This document shows positions 9,238-17,849 of a stretch of DNA of 64,000 nt, piece by piece; position 1 is the stretch's first letter, and every line of letters begins with the position of its first letter. The position numbers and the translations under genes were made by a program. The stretch is from positions 61,333-125,332 of the forward strand of contig NZ_JBGFFE010000006.1 in NCBI RefSeq assembly GCF_041224415.1, written 5' to 3'. The DNA comes from Clostridium_B lapidicellarium (lineage in GTDB: Bacteria; Bacillota; Clostridia; Clostridiales; Clostridiaceae). The notes under the pieces are model-generated. The model did not search any database, was not told the origin of the DNA, and saw only the letters and a list, made by a program, of their open reading frames with translations.

Positions 9238-10176
9238 CTATCTGTTCTTTAGCACTTCCACTGTATTTTTCAAAGAATCAACATCCTGAACATTTAATAA
9301 AGTGGCTTTTCTATCTATTCTCTTTACAAATCCGCTTAATACTTTCCCAGGACCTATTTCTACAAAAGTGTCAGCCCCTGCTTCAAGCATGGTATTTATA
9401 CATTTTTCAAAAAGTACTGTACTCATGACTTGTTTTTTCAACAGTGCTTTTATATCCCGGGAACTTTTAATAATTTCTCCCGTTACATTGGTAACTACCG
9501 GAATCGAAAATTCTTTTATTTTTATTTTCTTCAATTCCAACTCCAGCTTTTCAGCTGCTGGTTTTAACATGGATGTATGGAAAGGCGCACTTACTGAAAG
9601 TTTAATTGCCCTTCTGGCACCTTTTTCCTTCAAGATCTTACAAGCAGTTTCAACTGCCTTCACTTCTCCCCCGATTACTATTTGTCCCGGACAATTTACA
9701 TTAGAAGGCTCAACTACACCCGAAGTTTTACAAGCTTCACAAACATTTTTCACCGTTATATAATCCAGCCCTATGATAGCAGCCATAGTTCCAACACCTT
9801 CAGGCACTGCTTCCTGCATATATCTGCCTCTTTTTTTCACCAAAGCAACAGCTTCCTTAAACTCCATAGCACCACTGCACACGAGTGCAGAATATTCTCC
9901 CAAGCTCAAACCTGCTGTAATATCGGCCTTGATGCCAAAGCTCTCAAGCGCCCTCAATGCGGCTATACTGGTAGTCAAGATTGCCGGCTGAGTATTTTCC
10001 GTCTTATTCAATTCTTCCTGTGGACCTTCAAAGCACATTCTGCTTATAGGAAATCCCAATGAGTTGTCCGCATCTTCAAATACTTTCTCACATATATCCA
10101 TATTCTCAGAAAGATCTTTTCCCATACCTGCAAATTGAGCTCCTTGACCCGAAAATAAAAAAGCTATTTTCCCCAT
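9238..10176 (-). CDS. fabD: Malonyl-CoA:ACP transacylase
   Basis: A 312-residue acyltransferase that loads malonate onto ACP. The nucleophile is S91 in GLSLGEY, the conserved QGAQ is at 11-14 and the catalytic His is in SAPFHTSML near residue 200. Length is standard. ATG follows TTGGAGGTAA. It lies 7 bases after fabK. Confidence 0.97.
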   Translation of the reverse strand: MGKIAFLFSGQGAQFAGMGKDLSENMDICEKVFEDADNSLGFPISRMCFEGPQEELNKTENTQPAILTTSIAALRALESFGIKADITAGLSLGEYSALVCSGAMEFKEAVALVKKRGRYMQEAVPEGVGTMAAIIGLDYITVKNVCEACKTSGVVEPSNVNCPGQIVIGGEVKAVETACKILKEKGARRAIKLSVSAPFHTSMLKPAAEKLELELKKIKIKEFSIPVVTNVTGEIIKSSRDIKALLKKQVMSTVLFEKCINTMLEAGADTFVEIGPGKVLSGFVKRIDRKATLLNVQDVDSLKNTVEVLKNR

Positions 10177-10183
10177 AATTAAT

Positions 10184-11125
10184 TTACCTCCAAATATTTT
10201 TTATATTTTCAATATCATTAGCTGCCTGTTTAAGTGTTTCTTCTATTATTTCACTGCAGCTTTGTTCTTTAGTTACAAGGCCTGCTATCTGCCCTGCCAT
10301 AATAGAGCCATTATCTACATCACCTTCTTGAGCTGCTCTTGATAAAGCTCCTTTCCCCAGCTTTTCATATTGTTCCATGGAAGCCCCTTCCTTTTCTAAA
10401 AGCTGAAACTTTCTCACCAATTTATTTCTAATAACTCTCACAGGGTGTCCTGTAGCCCTTGCTGTAACCTGGGTATCTATATCTTTGGCTTTCAAGATCT
10501 TGTCTTTATATCTTCTATGTACTGTACATTCTTTGGCCACCAAAAATTTTGTTCCCATTTGAATTCCCTGAGCACCAAGCATAAAAGCTGCAGCCATTCC
10601 CCTTCCATCTCCAATACCTCCTGCTGCAACTACCGGTATATTTACAGCATCAACTACCTGAGGAACTAATGCCATAGTAGTCAGTTCACCAATATGGCCC
10701 CCCGATTCACATCCCTCTGCTACAACAGCATCTACCCCTTCTCTTTCCATTCTTTTGGCCAAGGCAACAGATGCCACTACCGGTACAACCTTTATATTAT
10801 TTTTTTTCCACATATCTATATATTTCCCCGGGCTTCCTGCTCCTGTAGTTACAACTTTGACATTTTCCTCACAAACCATCTTAGCTACTTCTTCCGCCGA
10901 TTCTGATAAAAGCATTATATTTACAGCAAAAGGCTTATCGGTAAGTTTTTTTGTCTTTCTGATTTCATTTCTTACCCAACTTAAAGGTGCATTTCCCGTA
11001 ATAGTACCAAGGCCTCCTGCATTGGAAACCGCAGCAGCAAGTGAACTATCTGCAATCCAAGCCATTCCCCCTTGAATAATTGGATACTTTATTCCAATTA
11101 TATTGGAAAATAAAGAATTAATCAT
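10184..11125 (-). CDS. fabK: Enoyl-ACP reductase II (FMN-dependent)
   Basis: A 313-residue TIM-barrel flavoprotein of the nitronate monooxygenase/FabK family. The start YPIIQGGMAWI, the SGGHIGE loop, the PVVAAGGIGDG phosphate-binding stretch and the MGTKFL segment are present. Its place between acpP and fabD identifies it as the enoyl reductase that ends each elongation round; no FabI is present in the window. ATG follows AGGAGG. FabK-type reductases are known to be insensitive to triclosan; that is family knowledge. A longer relative starts the operon. Confidence 0.93.
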   Translation of the reverse strand: MINSLFSNIIGIKYPIIQGGMAWIADSSLAAAVSNAGGLGTITGNAPLSWVRNEIRKTKKLTDKPFAVNIMLLSESAEEVAKMVCEENVKVVTTGAGSPGKYIDMWKKNNIKVVPVVASVALAKRMEREGVDAVVAEGCESGGHIGELTTMALVPQVVDAVNIPVVAAGGIGDGRGMAAAFMLGAQGIQMGTKFLVAKECTVHRRYKDKILKAKDIDTQVTARATGHPVRVIRNKLVRKFQLLEKEGASMEQYEKLGKGALSRAAQEGDVDNGSIMAGQIAGLVTKEQSCSEIIEETLKQAANDIENIKNIWR

Positions 11126-11130
11126 ATATA

Positions 11131-11364
11131 TTAGTCCTCCTGTTTTTTAATTTTATCCTTCGTAACATTTATTAAATCTTCTATAGTTTTTATCTCATCC
11201 GCATCTTCTATTTCAATTTGAAATTCTTCTTCAACTTCAATTATTATTTGAAATAAATCCAACGAATCCATGCCCAAATCTTCAAAAGAAGTTTTTATAC
11301 CTATGTTTTTTTGTTTTAATTCAAGCTGATCTATTATTATTTTTTTTATTTTTTCAGTTATCAT
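11131..11364 (-). CDS. acpP: Acyl carrier protein
   Basis: A 77-residue acidic four-helix carrier. The phosphopantetheine attachment Ser is S34 in GMDSLD. It carries the growing acyl chain between the Fab enzymes. ATG has the purine-rich GGGAAGCA just upstream; the fabK start is 5 bases after its stop. Its place between fabH and fabK confirms the fatty-acid role. Confidence 0.97.
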   Translation of the reverse strand: MITEKIKKIIIDQLELKQKNIGIKTSFEDLGMDSLDLFQIIIEVEEEFQIEIEDADEIKTIEDLINVTKDKIKKQED

Positions 11365-11390
11365 TGCTTCCCTCCAAAACTCTATACGGA

Positions 11391-12368
11391 TTATAATACC
11401 TCAATTATAATTCCCCCATAAGTTAATCCTCCCCCGAAACCTATGATAAGAATCTTATCCCCGCTTTTCACAAGATTTTTTTTATATATTTCATCCAAAG
11501 CTATTCCAATACTAGCAGCAGATGTATTGCCGTAAATATCCAGGTTGGTATAGAATTTATCAGGATTTATCCCTAATTTCTTGGCAACAAATTCTATTAT
11601 CCTGTAGTTAGCCTGATGCGGAATTATGTATTTAATTTCTTTCAAACTATATCCCGATTCAACAACCATCTCCTTTACCAGTTTAACTAAAATTTTTACC
11701 GCAAACTTGAATATTTCCTTTCCATTCATACTAACCGTACCCTTATTCAAAGATACTTTAGTTTTGGACAAGAAATTATTCACCGGCACTGCAGGGCAGA
11801 CCAGAGCATCTCCCTTACTGCCATCTGAACCTGTACTTATGGAAATTATACCCTCTTTATCTCCCTTTTGCAAAATAACGGCTGAAGCTCCATCCCCAAA
11901 TAGGATACAAGTATTTCTATCCTGCCAATCAGTTACCTTTGAAAGAGTTTCAGCTCCTATTACAAGTGCAGTACTGAATCTTCCTGTCCTTATAAACTGA
12001 GCAGCAATATCTATTCCATATACAAACCCAGAACAGGCTGCAGATATATCAAAGCAAGTAGCATTGACGGCCTTTATATTTTTCTGCACTATACAAGCCG
12101 TTGACGGTATAAAATCATCTGGAGTGGATGTAGCCAGCACTATAAGTTGAATATCATTTACATCTATTTTTGCACTTTTTATAGCATCTACTGCGGCCTT
12201 TGTGGCCATATCCGAAGTATTCTCTTCTTTTGATATTCTCCTTTCTCTTATTCCCGTCCTGCTTACTATCCATTCATCGTCAGTACTTACCATATGGCTC
12301 AGTTCGTCATTATCTACAACTTTAGAAGGTACATAGCTTCCTGTACCTATAATTTCAACTTTATTCAT
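11391..12368 (-). CDS. fabH: 3-oxoacyl-ACP synthase III
   Basis: A 325-residue initiating condensing enzyme joining a short acyl-CoA primer to malonyl-ACP. The catalytic Cys is C112 in SAACSGF; the His is in IIPHQAN and the Asn in YGNTSAAS. The GTGSYVP start and C-terminal GFGGGLTYG are typical. It starts with ATG behind AAAAGGAG, and the first codons overlap the end of the fabT gene, so the two are translationally coupled. Confidence 0.97.
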   Translation of the reverse strand: MNKVEIIGTGSYVPSKVVDNDELSHMVSTDDEWIVSRTGIRERRISKEENTSDMATKAAVDAIKSAKIDVNDIQLIVLATSTPDDFIPSTACIVQKNIKAVNATCFDISAACSGFVYGIDIAAQFIRTGRFSTALVIGAETLSKVTDWQDRNTCILFGDGASAVILQKGDKEGIISISTGSDGSKGDALVCPAVPVNNFLSKTKVSLNKGTVSMNGKEIFKFAVKILVKLVKEMVVESGYSLKEIKYIIPHQANYRIIEFVAKKLGINPDKFYTNLDIYGNTSAASIGIALDEIYKKNLVKSGDKILIIGFGGGLTYGGIIIEVL

Positions 12369-12837
12369 TGTTTTCTCCTTTTAAACCAGTTTCAAGGTTG
12401 TATTTTGCTTTAAAAAATTTATTTAGTTTTTCCAGCGATTTAACTAAAGTTTTTTCCTCTTGCTTTGTTAAACCACTTATAGTTTCTTTAACCATATCAG
12501 AATGAAATTTTTGATGCACCCTAAAAGCCAGTTTTCCTTTCTTTGTTAATTTTATAAATACGATTCTTCTATCCTGTTCACTGCGTTCTCTTACAACGTA
12601 TTCTTTTCTTACCAGATGATTTATAGCCGTGGTCAATGTACTAAGGGTTATATCCAACTGAGAAGCCACTTCTGTCATAGTTCTCGGCTTATACATACCT
12701 ATAGCCTCTATCGTATGTATTTCTGTAATGGATAGATCTTTAAATATGGAATATTGAAGAGATTTTTGTTCTATTTCTAAAATATCATTGAAAAGATCTA
12801 CCAACAATTCATTTATGACATTTATACCCTTATTCAT
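12361..12837 (-). CDS. fabT: MarR-family regulator, probable FabT
   Basis: A 158-residue MarR-type winged-helix protein (recognition region TMTEVASQLDITLSTLTTAINHLVRK, wing ERSEQDRRIVFIKLT). In streptococci and relatives FabT represses the fab genes with acyl-ACP as corepressor. The identification rests on its position immediately before fabH, with an 8-base overlap, and on two TTTGA-N3-TCAAA palindromes at the operon promoter that match the known FabT box. Autorepression is therefore expected. The start is ATG with a weak SD (GTGGTGAT), 4 bases after the preceding stop. Confidence 0.88.
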   Translation of the reverse strand: MNKGINVINELLVDLFNDILEIEQKSLQYSIFKDLSITEIHTIEAIGMYKPRTMTEVASQLDITLSTLTTAINHLVRKEYVVRERSEQDRRIVFIKLTKKGKLAFRVHQKFHSDMVKETISGLTKQEEKTLVKSLEKLNKFFKAKYNLETGLKGENNE

Positions 12838-12841
12838 AAAA

Positions 12842-13939
12842 TCACCACTTTAATAAATTTGTCATCTTATCATTTGTATATAAGCTCTCCGCCTCTGTAA
12901 CAAGCTCTTTCATAAGCTCCTTAACTTTAACTATCTTATCTATTTTATAAGCGTTGCTGCCAACAAAAACAAGTCCTTCCTCTGTTTTACCTTCAACAGA
13001 ATTGATTAAAGCTTCAGATATACAATAGGGAGTTTTGTCAGGATCACACTTTTTTAAACAATTATAACATTTACTTGGTACAATTCTATTTTTCTCAACT
13101 TTCTGTATGAATTTATTATTTATTGCCCTTCCAGGAAGACCTACAGGACTTTTTATTATTTTTATATCTTCTTTTTTTGAATTTACATATGCCCTTTTAA
13201 AATTTATATGTGCATCGCATTCTTCTGTAGCCACAAAACGAGTTCCCATCTGGACTCCTTCTGCCCCCAATTTTAAAAATTTCACAATATCCCGTCCTGT
13301 ATAGATGCCACCTGCAGCTATTACAGGAATATTTTTTTTACATCCGAATGAGTTTACAACTTCAATAACATCATGTACTATATTCTCCAAACATTCCTTT
13401 CCCCTTTGAAGTTGTTCCAGGTGAAATCCCAAATGTCCCCCTGCTTTCGGCCCTTCCACTACAATTGCATCCGGCGCTCTATTATATCTCCTAATCCAGC
13501 TTTTCATTATAAGGGAAGCCGCTTTTCCTGAAGAAACTATAGGTGCCAACTTAACATCACTCCCTAAAACAAGTTTTGGAAGCCTAAGTGGAAGTCCTGC
13601 ACCTGATATAATTATATCGGCCTTTTCTTCTACAGAAGTTTTTACCATGCTGTCATAGTCACTTATGGCCACCATGATATTTACTCCAATTATACCTTCA
13701 GGACATAACTCCCTAGCTTTTCTTATCTGCTTTCTCAAGGCTCTGATATTCGCCTCTTTAGTATTCACTTCAAAATCTGGCTCCTTATACCCTATTTGCA
13801 CTGTGGAAATTATTCCAATACCGCCTTCCCTTGCCACTGCCTGTGCAAGTTTATATCCGGAAACGCCCACGCCCATACCACCTTGAATAATGGGTACAGG
13901 AGCCTTTAAATTTCCTATAATTAATGGAGGTAATTCCAT
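12842..13939 (-). CDS. FabK/nitronate monooxygenase-like flavoprotein
   Basis: A 365-residue FMN-binding TIM-barrel protein, first gene of the fatty-acid operon. It opens with PVPIIQGGMGVG, has the GPKAGGHLG loop and the PVIAAGGIYTGRD phosphate motif, and MGTRFVAT near the C-terminal half. It is about 50 residues longer than FabK, and the extra part includes a Cys-rich stretch (CYNCLKKCDPDKTPYC) absent from the operon's FabK. It could be nitronate monooxygenase, a second enoyl reductase or another flavin oxidoreductase; its location argues for a lipid role. Start ATG follows AGGGGAGAG. The leader carries the operon promoter and operators. Confidence 0.8.
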   Translation of the reverse strand: MELPPLIIGNLKAPVPIIQGGMGVGVSGYKLAQAVAREGGIGIISTVQIGYKEPDFEVNTKEANIRALRKQIRKARELCPEGIIGVNIMVAISDYDSMVKTSVEEKADIIISGAGLPLRLPKLVLGSDVKLAPIVSSGKAASLIMKSWIRRYNRAPDAIVVEGPKAGGHLGFHLEQLQRGKECLENIVHDVIEVVNSFGCKKNIPVIAAGGIYTGRDIVKFLKLGAEGVQMGTRFVATEECDAHINFKRAYVNSKKEDIKIIKSPVGLPGRAINNKFIQKVEKNRIVPSKCYNCLKKCDPDKTPYCISEALINSVEGKTEEGLVFVGSNAYKIDKIVKVKELMKELVTEAESLYTNDKMTNLLKW

Positions 13940-13960
13940 TTAACTCTCCCCTTTAAAATT

Positions 13961-13989
13961 TTTGATTATCAAATATTTTGACAATCAAA
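13961..13989 (-). promoter_or_regulatory. Two FabT-type operators
   Basis: Two palindromes, TTTGATTATCAAA (13961-13973) and TTTGACAATCAAA (13977-13989), are spaced 16 bases centre to centre. The first equals the core of the streptococcal FabT box. The second touches the -10 hexamer, so bound repressor would block transcription start. Confidence 0.8.
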
Positions 13990-14017
13990 GTATATATTAA
14001 AAAATTAAAACTGTCCA
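13989..14017 (-). promoter_or_regulatory. Promoter of the fatty-acid operon
   Basis: On the minus strand, -35 TGGACA (14012-14017) and -10 TATACT (13989-13994) are 17 bases apart. The transcript would begin near 13982, within the operator pair, about 45 bases before the first start codon. Confidence 0.8.
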
Positions 14018-14267
14018 TAGCTTTTCATAATAAAGTTAATATTTTTTCCTATTTATGTATAAATTATCTTATGATCTTGATTTCAGGCATAATCACACTA
14101 CCCCCATTTCAAATTCATATACATATTTATAAAAATCCACACTATTTTTAACACACAGTAATTTCCACAATAGCTATCCATTTCATTGTTATATTTTTTT
14201 ATTTTGATATAATATTTTAGTAGAGCAGCTTTTTTAAAATGGATTTTATAAAAGGCAGGTAAAAAAT

Positions 14268-15266
14268 ATGAGTACTTTTGTATTTAAAACTGATGAAACA
14301 AACTACACACCTGTAAGCAACGTCTTTATAGACAAATTCATGCCTAAAGCCCGTGGGGAATTTGTCAAGGTGTATATTCTTGGGCTAAAATACTGTAAAT
14401 CCGGCGAACTAGGTGTAAGTTCACAAGTTATGGCAAGCGCTCTTCATCTTTTGGAAACAGATGTATTGAATGCTTGGAACTATTGGAATGACGAAAATGT
14501 CATCAAAATGATACCAGCTGACAACATGGGAAATTACAACATAGATTTTTTAGATTTGACAGATAAAGAAACTGAAAAGAAAAATAACATAAATTTATTA
14601 GAAGAACTGAGTAAAGATTCCATTAAAGATATGCTTGAAGACATAGAAAAATCCATGGGCAGACCTTTGTCTTCAGATGAAATGACCATGTATATAAGTT
14701 GGATAAATGATTTTAATTTTTCTCCTGAAGTTATACTTATTCTAGTACAATATTGTACGGCAAAGGGTAAAACAAACACCAGATATATAGAAAAAACTGC
14801 TTTATCCTGGTTTGATGCAAAAATAAAAAATGTAGACGACGCACAGAATTTCATAAAAAAACGTGAAGACAGGTGGTCTAAAATAAGAAAAATTTTAAAT
14901 TATCTAGGTATAAAAGATGGGGAAGTAATGAAACCAGAGGAGGATTTGCTTTCAAAATGGACTGAAACCTATAATTTCCCCTTAGAGGTAATATATAAGG
15001 CTTGCAATATATGTTTTGAGAGAATAAATAAAGCTGATTTCAAATATATTGACGGAATACTAAGCAGTTGGAATAAAAATAAAATCAGAACTTTAGATGA
15101 CATTAAAAAAAAGGATGTAAAAAAAGTACCTCATAATAATTTTAAAAATAATACCAGAAATACAAGAAATAAAAATTCTCAAAGTACTTTCAATAATTTC
15201 AAACAGAGAAATTACAATTTTGATGATCTAGAAAAAAAATTACTAGGGTGGGATAAAAATGATTAA
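14268..15266 (+). CDS. DnaD-like replication initiation protein
   Basis: A 332-residue protein with two DnaD/DnaB2-type domains at roughly 120-195 and 205-285 (pattern ending in SWFDAKI and SWNKNKIRTLDDI), followed by an Asn/Lys-rich tail ending in DDLEKKLLGWD. Proteins of this family help load the replicative helicase at the origin and at restart sites. It overlaps the DnaC-like ATPase by 8 bases, which fits a joint loading function. Start ATG follows AGGCAGGTA. The gene lies about 40 kb from dnaA and 18 kb from dnaB. Confidence 0.87.
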   Translation: MSTFVFKTDETNYTPVSNVFIDKFMPKARGEFVKVYILGLKYCKSGELGVSSQVMASALHLLETDVLNAWNYWNDENVIKMIPADNMGNYNIDFLDLTDKETEKKNNINLLEELSKDSIKDMLEDIEKSMGRPLSSDEMTMYISWINDFNFSPEVILILVQYCTAKGKTNTRYIEKTALSWFDAKIKNVDDAQNFIKKREDRWSKIRKILNYLGIKDGEVMKPEEDLLSKWTETYNFPLEVIYKACNICFERINKADFKYIDGILSSWNKNKIRTLDDIKKKDVKKVPHNNFKNNTRNTRNKNSQSTFNNFKQRNYNFDDLEKKLLGWDKND

Positions 15267-16245
15267 AAGCTGCCATTCCAAAATAATGAAAATATATGAA
15301 AGAACAAGAGAAGAGGATGAAAGAGCATTAAATAACCGGAAAAAAGAAATTGGGAAAAAAATCCCTGAAGTAATTGATATACAGAGATCCATAGGAAAAT
15401 TGAGTTTGGAATTATCAATCAACATATTAAACAATATTAAAAATAAAGATAAATATTTAAAAGAACTAAAAGAAAAAATCACAGATCTGAAGATCAAAGG
15501 ATCTGAATTATTGGCAATTAATAATTACCCTGTAGACTATCTCGAAATGCATTATCAATGTCCGAAATGCAAGGACACCGGATTTATAGGTCACAAAAAA
15601 TGCAGCTGTTATAAACAGAAACTTATAAAATTGTATTATAATAATTCTGATTTAACAAATATATTGAGTAAAAATAATTTCGACAATTTTAATTTTCAGC
15701 TATATTCTCCATTAAAAGGCAAAGAAAACCCAACCAGTCCGAGAAAAAATATAGAGAGAATAGCCTCTATATCCTGGAATTATATAGAAAATTTCTCTTC
15801 CTCCGATGAAAATCTTCTGTTCTATGGGAATCCAGGTACAGGTAAAACCTTCCTCTCGAACTGTATATCGAAGGAACTTCTAGATAGAGGATACTTAGTA
15901 GTTTACAGAACTTCAGAAGCTTTAATAGAAGATCTGAGAACCATAAGATTTAAAAATGACGGTGAACTAGAAGATTTTCTTTTGAATTGTGATTTACTTA
16001 TAATAGACGATTTAGGTTCCGAGCAGATAACAGACTTTTCCAAAACTGAGCTGTTTAATATCTTAAACAGAAAATTGTTAAAGCAAAAAAAAATGCTCAT
16101 ATCAACTAATTGTGATCTGGAAGAACTTTTAAAATCCTATTCAGAAAGAATTTCTTCAAGGCTGCTGGGAGAGTTTACCCTATGTAAATTTTTTGGGGAG
16201 GATATAAGAATAAAACAAAACATACAGAATAAAAATATAAAATAA
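15259..16245 (+). CDS. dnaC: DnaC/DnaI-type helicase loader ATPase
   Basis: A 328-residue AAA+ protein. An N-terminal coiled helical part (1-95) is followed by a zinc-binding-like cluster (C101, C104, C115, C117), then Walker A GNPGTGKT (189-196) and Walker B LLIIDD (245-250) with the conserved LGSE. It matches loaders that place DnaB on DNA (DnaI in Bacillus). The start overlaps the DnaD-like gene. A strong hairpin follows the stop. Confidence 0.9.
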   Translation: MIKSCHSKIMKIYERTREEDERALNNRKKEIGKKIPEVIDIQRSIGKLSLELSINILNNIKNKDKYLKELKEKITDLKIKGSELLAINNYPVDYLEMHYQCPKCKDTGFIGHKKCSCYKQKLIKLYYNNSDLTNILSKNNFDNFNFQLYSPLKGKENPTSPRKNIERIASISWNYIENFSSSDENLLFYGNPGTGKTFLSNCISKELLDRGYLVVYRTSEALIEDLRTIRFKNDGELEDFLLNCDLLIIDDLGSEQITDFSKTELFNILNRKLLKQKKMLISTNCDLEELLKSYSERISSRLLGEFTLCKFFGEDIRIKQNIQNKNIK

Positions 16246-16280
16246 GGTCTTTACAGCCTAAATGCTGTAAAGACCTTATT
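16241..16280. terminator. Bidirectional terminator, dnaC / tRNA cluster
   Basis: A 17-bp perfect stem (16241-16257 with 16264-16280), loop 6 bases, lies between the convergent dnaC-like gene and tRNA-Thr. Flanking T/A runs serve both directions. Confidence 0.9.
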
Positions 16281-16356
<76 letters not shown>

Positions 16357-16361
16357 ACATA

Positions 16362-16438
16362 TGGCGACTCAGAAGGGTATCGAACCCTCGACCTCCGGCG
16401 TGACAGGCCGGCACTCTAACCAGCTGAGCTACTGAGCC
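16362..16438 (-). tRNA. tRNA-Asp (anticodon GTC), copy 1
   Basis: A 77-base cloverleaf with acceptor GGCTCAG/CTGAGTC, discriminator G, anticodon loop CTGTCAC, T-loop TTCGATA and encoded CCA. It is identical through the tRNA to the copy at 16759-16835. Confidence 0.96.
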
Positions 16439-16475
16439 ATAGATAAATTTACTGTTAGTTTTTAAAAACACCATG

Positions 16476-16551
16476 TGGTGGGCACAACAGGGCTCGAACC
16501 TGTGACCCCCTGCTTGTAAGGCAGATGCTCTCCCAGCTGAGCTATGCGCCC
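16476..16551 (-). tRNA. tRNA-Val (anticodon TAC)
   Basis: A 76-base cloverleaf with acceptor GGGCGCA/TGTGCCC, anticodon loop CTTACAA, T-loop TTCGAGC and encoded CCA. This is the only intact tRNA-Val of the cluster; its duplicate at 16873 is decayed. Confidence 0.95.
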
Positions 16552-16578
16552 CTGCATTTCTACAATTGACCATTATTA

Positions 16579-16653
16579 TGGTGACCCCTAGCAGACTTGA
16601 ACTGCTGTTACCACCGTGAAAGGGTGGTGTCTTAACCACTTGACCAAGGGGCC
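16579..16653 (-). tRNA. tRNA-Glu (anticodon TTC), copy 1
   Basis: A 75-base cloverleaf with acceptor GGCCCCT/AGGGGTC, anticodon loop containing TTC (CCTTTCACG context), T-loop TTCAAGT and encoded CCA. It is a duplicate of 16980-17054. Confidence 0.95.
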
Positions 16654-16758
16654 TTTACTTTTTACAGTTTTTTAATCTAAATGAGTAAACCTCCCTTTTT
16701 GAGTAGACTTCCCATTTAAATTATTGCTATTTACTTTACAAATATATATTTGCATACA

Positions 16759-16835
16759 TGGCGACTCAGAAGGGTATCGAACCCTCGACCTCCGGCGTGA
16801 CAGGCCGGCACTCTAACCAGCTGAGCTACTGAGCC
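16759..16835 (-). tRNA. tRNA-Asp (anticodon GTC), copy 2
   Basis: The same 77-base gene as 16362-16438. The downstream flank and the upstream spacer (about 25 bases after GAGCCA) are also shared, marking a tandem duplication. Confidence 0.96.
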
Positions 16836-16872
16836 ACAGATAAATTTACTGTTAGTTTTTAAAAGCATCATA

Positions 16873-16956
16873 TAGTGGGCACAATAGGTTCAAATCTCTG
16901 ACTCTCTGCTGCAGAGCTTCAGGAAAATTTTCCCCTACCGAGCTTATACAAACCCT
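16873..16956 (-). pseudogene. Decayed tRNA-Val copy
   Basis: In the second repeat the slot between Asp and Glu holds a sequence alignable to the intact tRNA-Val: the 3' acceptor part (TGCCCACTA) and T-arm are partly kept, but the anticodon loop is lost, the D-arm is disrupted by an A/T insertion and the acceptor no longer pairs. The CCA has become CTA. It cannot form a cloverleaf. Confidence 0.8.
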
Positions 16957-16979
16957 TGTACCACTATAATTGGCCACTA

Positions 16980-17054
16980 TGGTGACCCCTAGCAGACTTG
17001 AACTGCTGTTACCACCGTGAAAGGGTGGTGTCTTAACCACTTGACCAAGGGGCC
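16980..17054 (-). tRNA. tRNA-Glu (anticodon TTC), copy 2
   Basis: A 75-base tRNA identical to 16579-16653. It is the first gene of the cluster behind the promoter at 17098-17126. Confidence 0.95.
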
Positions 17055-17097
17055 TCAACCATTCTCTCATGTTACATCTTGCGACCTGACATAGTCT

Positions 17098-17126
17098 ATA
17101 ATACAAAATATTTTTTAAAGTGTCAA
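17098..17126 (-). promoter_or_regulatory. Promoter of the tRNA cluster
   Basis: On the minus strand, -35 TTGACA (17121-17126) and -10 TATTAT (17098-17103) are separated by exactly 17 bases, about 45 bases ahead of tRNA-Glu. Confidence 0.85.
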
Positions 17127-17280
17127 CACCTTTTTATCATATTATCGAATTCATTTCTTTATATTATCTCTAAAATCCTTATACACCAACACTTTAAGAG
17201 TATTCCTAGGTTTTTAAATTAATTAAACAAATTCTTACCTATTACAGCACAATTTATCAAATCTCAATAATTATCTGAAT

Positions 17281-17673
17281 TCAAACTATACTTTGATTAC
17301 CATATCTTTTGGATAATTCTACAAGTGCACATCCACAAATGACGTCCATTCCATTATCGTTACAGAAATCCAATATCTCCCTGCTCTCAGCTCCGGGCTG
17401 TACTAACACTTTATCCACCCCTGCAACTCTTGCTGCCTTAACTATATCAATTCCTCTGCCGGGGTTTATACACAAATCCAGCACATGGACATTGGAAAGA
17501 GTCTTTTTCATATATTCAAAGTCACTTTCAGTAATATTTTTAGGATTTATTCCAACAACATTAAATCCTGAATTTTTCAAAGAATTCAATATCTTGAACG
17601 CATATTTACCTTCTGTAGAAACATTCCCGGCTACTGCCCAATTTTTATAATAGAGAAAATTAGAAGCTTTCAT
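17281..17673 (-). CDS. CoA-binding domain protein (YccU-like)
   Basis: About 130 residues forming a single Rossmann CoA-binding domain (AVAGNVSTEGKYAF, NPKNITESDFEY, DLCINPGRGIDIVKAA, LVQPGAES). Such stand-alone domains resemble the N-terminal part of succinyl-CoA synthetase alpha; their role is not established. The ATG at 17673 is preferred over the longer in-frame start because GGAAAGGAA lies upstream and the domain begins there. It is alone and divergent from the following flavoprotein. Confidence 0.82.
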   Translation of the reverse strand: MKASNFLYYKNWAVAGNVSTEGKYAFKILNSLKNSGFNVVGINPKNITESDFEYMKKTLSNVHVLDLCINPGRGIDIVKAARVAGVDKVLVQPGAESREILDFCNDNGMDVICGCALVELSKRYGNQSIV

Positions 17674-17849
17674 ATTTACACATTCCTTTCCATAAAATAA
17701 TTTGATTTTTAACATTATTATAAACAATTTTCACAAACATATATACTTTTTATTATAATTAACAATTTATATTATTAAACTATGTTAAAAATATTATAAA
17801 TAAGCTAAAATATAAAATAGGCTGGAAATTAAGAAGGAGGTAATATAAG

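Larger units (their letters stand above)
13940..14267. other. Divergent regulatory region between fab operon and dnaD-like gene
   Basis: This 328-base gap has no gene. Its left third holds the fab promoter and operators. Its right end holds a rightward promoter, TTGTTA (14186-14191) and TATAAT (14208-14213), 16 bases apart, for the helicase-loader pair. The middle is AT-rich with nothing I recognise. Confidence 0.7.
16362..17054 (-). repeat. Tandem duplication of the Asp-Val-Glu tRNA block
   Basis: Block 16362-16653 and block 16759-17054 share gene order, tRNA sequences and spacer sequence (for example the GATAAATTTACTGTTAG spacer beside each tRNA-Asp). They are separated by about 105 bases of unrelated sequence. 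Confidence 0.88.
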
